A stretch of 64,000 nucleotides of DNA, taken from Panax quinquefolius. Taxonomy: Eukaryota > Streptophyta > Magnoliopsida > Apiales > Araliaceae. Shown one piece after another: positions 62,301 to 64,000 of this stretch. The position numbers were made by a program, and so were the translations under genes. The stretch covers positions 2,536,937-2,600,936 of the forward strand of contig CM035160.1 in the NCBI GenBank assembly GCA_020205615.1. Direction: 5' to 3'. The stretch's first letter is position 1. Every line of letters starts with the position of its first letter. The notes below the pieces were generated by a model. That model was not told the DNA's origin, ran no database searches, and saw only the letters and a list, made by a program, of their open reading frames with translations.

Positions 62301-62686
62301 CATATGCTGTGAGCTGCTGCTTAAAAAGCAACGCTGGGTATTTGGCTTCAACTTGCCGTACTCCCTCAAGTGCAGCTGCAGCTGTAGCAAGGTTGACTGA
62401 AGAAGTGGACGAGCGGAATCCCTGGATATTGCAGTAAAACATCATATTGCATAGCATGAGCATATCACTGGTGTCTGAGTCATCCAAACCAACAGACTGA
62501 AGGAAAAACAAAAGCTGAAAATTCCACTACCATTGTCATTCTCCCAAACAGGGATGTGGGAGGTGGTGGTTTACGTGCTGGAGTTCCACCAGCCGCGCCA
62601 GCAGATTTTATACTTCTTTGGAGCAAGAACAATAACGTAGATGTATTTGAGAGCCAATAAGCCATTTGCTCGTTGTTATCTTGATT
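59346..62686 (-). CDS. Class XI myosin heavy chain, C-terminal ten exons (partial; 5' part outside window)
   Basis: Exons on the minus strand: 62686-62531, 62421-62227, 61338-61210, 61136-61066, 60972-60873, 60758-60702, 60471-60415, 60037-59957, 59848-59766, 59460-59346, all with GT-AG borders and continuous phase. They encode 347 residues ending in FQFLHE and stop. This is the cargo-binding globular tail (dilute/DIL domain) of a plant myosin XI, an actin-based motor moving organelles and vesicles. Diagnostic stretches: [125 protein letters not shown]. By memory the wording is closest to Arabidopsis XI-1/MYA1-type proteins. Motor, IQ and coiled-coil exons must lie beyond 64000. No stop or frameshift is seen. 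Confidence 0.94.
61551..62168. repeat. 307 bp tandem duplication in a myosin intron
   Basis: 61551-61857 is repeated at 61858-62168 (both begin CAATCATGGAAAGTCCAGG and end AAGAATATCATAC). Only about a dozen differences, including small indels. It lies wholly inside the intron between exons 62421-62227 and 61338-61210 and ends 58 bp before the upstream exon's donor. Confidence 0.92.
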
Positions 62687-64000
62687 CTGCAATTACACAG
62701 GTCTTTATTATGCTTGTTCAATTTCTCACATTTTCAACCCACATAAAATCCATGAATCAGAAGTTATCCAAATATTTTTTTTATCTTTTTCTATAAAATT
62801 AAAAATAAAAAAAAAACTAGGACTCGTGTTCAAAGAGAATATATATGACGAAACAATGTGGCACTATAACTTAGATGCTTCATTGGAAAAATATCATTGT
62901 GATAATATACATACATACTGATAAAGCAATTTATAAAGAAACCCAGTCACCAAAACGATAAGGATAACATAAGTGAGCCAAAAACTGGCCTGTCAGACAT
63001 CATAGTCTCTTGGCTGCTTTGTTACCTCATTCCTCTTTTGACTTCTAAAGGACTTCGGTTCAACTCCACTGATCTAATACCAAGTGTAGTTAGGACGGTT
63101 CTACAGTGTAGGTATAGGTGCACTTCCATTACCAATTCTTTTTGTTATGACTAAACCAATGGTCGTCTAGGAAACTACATCCACAGCGTAAGTAATTACG
63201 GACATTCAGCAAGAGACAAAGTGAACTACTTTCAACATTCATACAAGTCATTTAGTCATACGTATGTATTTTAGAAAGAAAAAAAATCAAGGATAATGGA
63301 ATCTAAGACAAGTGCACCATACAAATTATAACGAAGGTCAAGGACATTTTGTAGTACTTAAGAAACAAGCTTTTTGAAGATCAAAAGGAAGAAATGGAAT
63401 TTAATGTGGACTTTAATGTCCATTTGCCTATTCCTATGTGGCAAGATTAAAAGAAGCTTAACCCTTGGTTCCACTTACATCTATGCATGATGTCAAAATG
63501 TATAAGTAGGACTTCCGAAACTGTTCATTCATTTTACCAAAATAAGAAACAAAGTTCAGCACCCACCACCTGGAAAGTTAACCATCTTATTACTTTAATC
63601 TAACCACTCCTCCTGTGCCATAGTCAAATCACATGCTAACTTGTTTATAGAATCTGACTTCAAAATCCGTAGTAGAGAGCCTTAAAATAAAAATATAATT
63701 GGACTATGAAGCTAGTTGTGTCAATTATCTAGGGTGCTTCAGTTCCATTATTTATACTTTATTCTGTATCAGTTGGAAAAAAGTTTGTGATGGTGACGTG
63801 CTTCTTGATGCATTATTTAATAATTTTATCCTGCTCTAGTCATATTTTTAAATATATGGATATACACATACACACACACACACACATATTGTGTGAGCTC
63901 CATGGTAGTTTAATGTAAACAAGGCTTCAAAAATGATGTCAGTCAGATTGTTCTAAGCATGTCTCTAATAAGAGAGATGATCATTTCCATGGAAATGTAT
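62687..64000 (-). other. Long myosin XI intron, continuing past the window
   Basis: The next upstream exon of myosin XI (normally ending ...AIE before NQDNN) was not found up to 64000, so this intron exceeds 1.3 kb. It contains a (CA)n run at about 63864-63886 and no recognisable transposon termini. Confidence 0.6.

Noticed and set aside
62687..64000. Further upstream myosin exons
   Set aside because: Expected tail residues before NQDNN were sought on the minus strand and not found; the stretch reads as intron.

Overview
The window is nuclear DNA of a flowering plant, almost certainly a eudicot. It is AT-rich, has short canonical GT-AG introns, Stowaway and Emigrant-type MITEs, and large nested LTR retrotransposons. 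I cannot name the species. Only two host genes are visible, both on the minus strand and at opposite ends: a complete YUCCA-type flavin monooxygenase gene (auxin synthesis) at 1155-2760, and the last ten exons of a class XI myosin (59346-62686) whose upstream exons lie beyond the right edge.

Layout. 1-3.0 kb: YUCCA gene and 3' flank. 3.0-9.3 kb: promoter side and intergenic DNA with AT/CT microsatellites, a C-rich G-quadruplex tract and a 1.2 kb non-autonomous hAT element with an 8 bp target duplication. 9.3-20.7 kb: a minus-strand Ty1/copia element with decayed gag-pol; its right LTR is split by a 2.7 kb gypsy solo LTR. 20.7-26.5 kb: a minus-strand gypsy LTR fragment, two minisatellites, a TIR element and two Stowaway-like MITEs. 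26.5-42.6 kb: a composite Ty3/gypsy element flanked by TATTA, whose 5' LTR holds a second, LARD-like gypsy element and an inverted LTR fragment. 42.65-44.4 kb: intergenic DNA with an old LTR-like relic. 44.4-55.4 kb: another Ty3/gypsy element flanked by ATTTA, with a second solo LTR (TSD ATTAA) inside its pol remnant. 55.4-59.3 kb: intergenic DNA with poly-G, a compound microsatellite and two MITEs. 59.3-64 kb: myosin XI.

No retroelement here is autonomous: each lacks an intact reverse-transcriptase core. The gypsy LTRs (called A, B, C and D here) share termini (TGTRAGAY...GCGTCACA or close), PBS and PPT, but differ by exchange of internal blocks. All carry a TATA box, a splice-donor-like GTAAG or GTGAG downstream of it, and then tandem arrays whose units are small inverted repeats (hairpins). 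The hairpin sequences differ between families and in places change in both arms. This is the pattern I consider most worth a second look. A second notable pattern is that differences between repeat copies cluster in short scrambled words, often near CG or CAG/CTG sites, while host exons are clean; this may reflect consensus errors at methylated cytosines.

The two host genes are unrelated in function (auxin synthesis; actin-based organelle transport) and are simply separated by about 56 kb of repeat-rich DNA.
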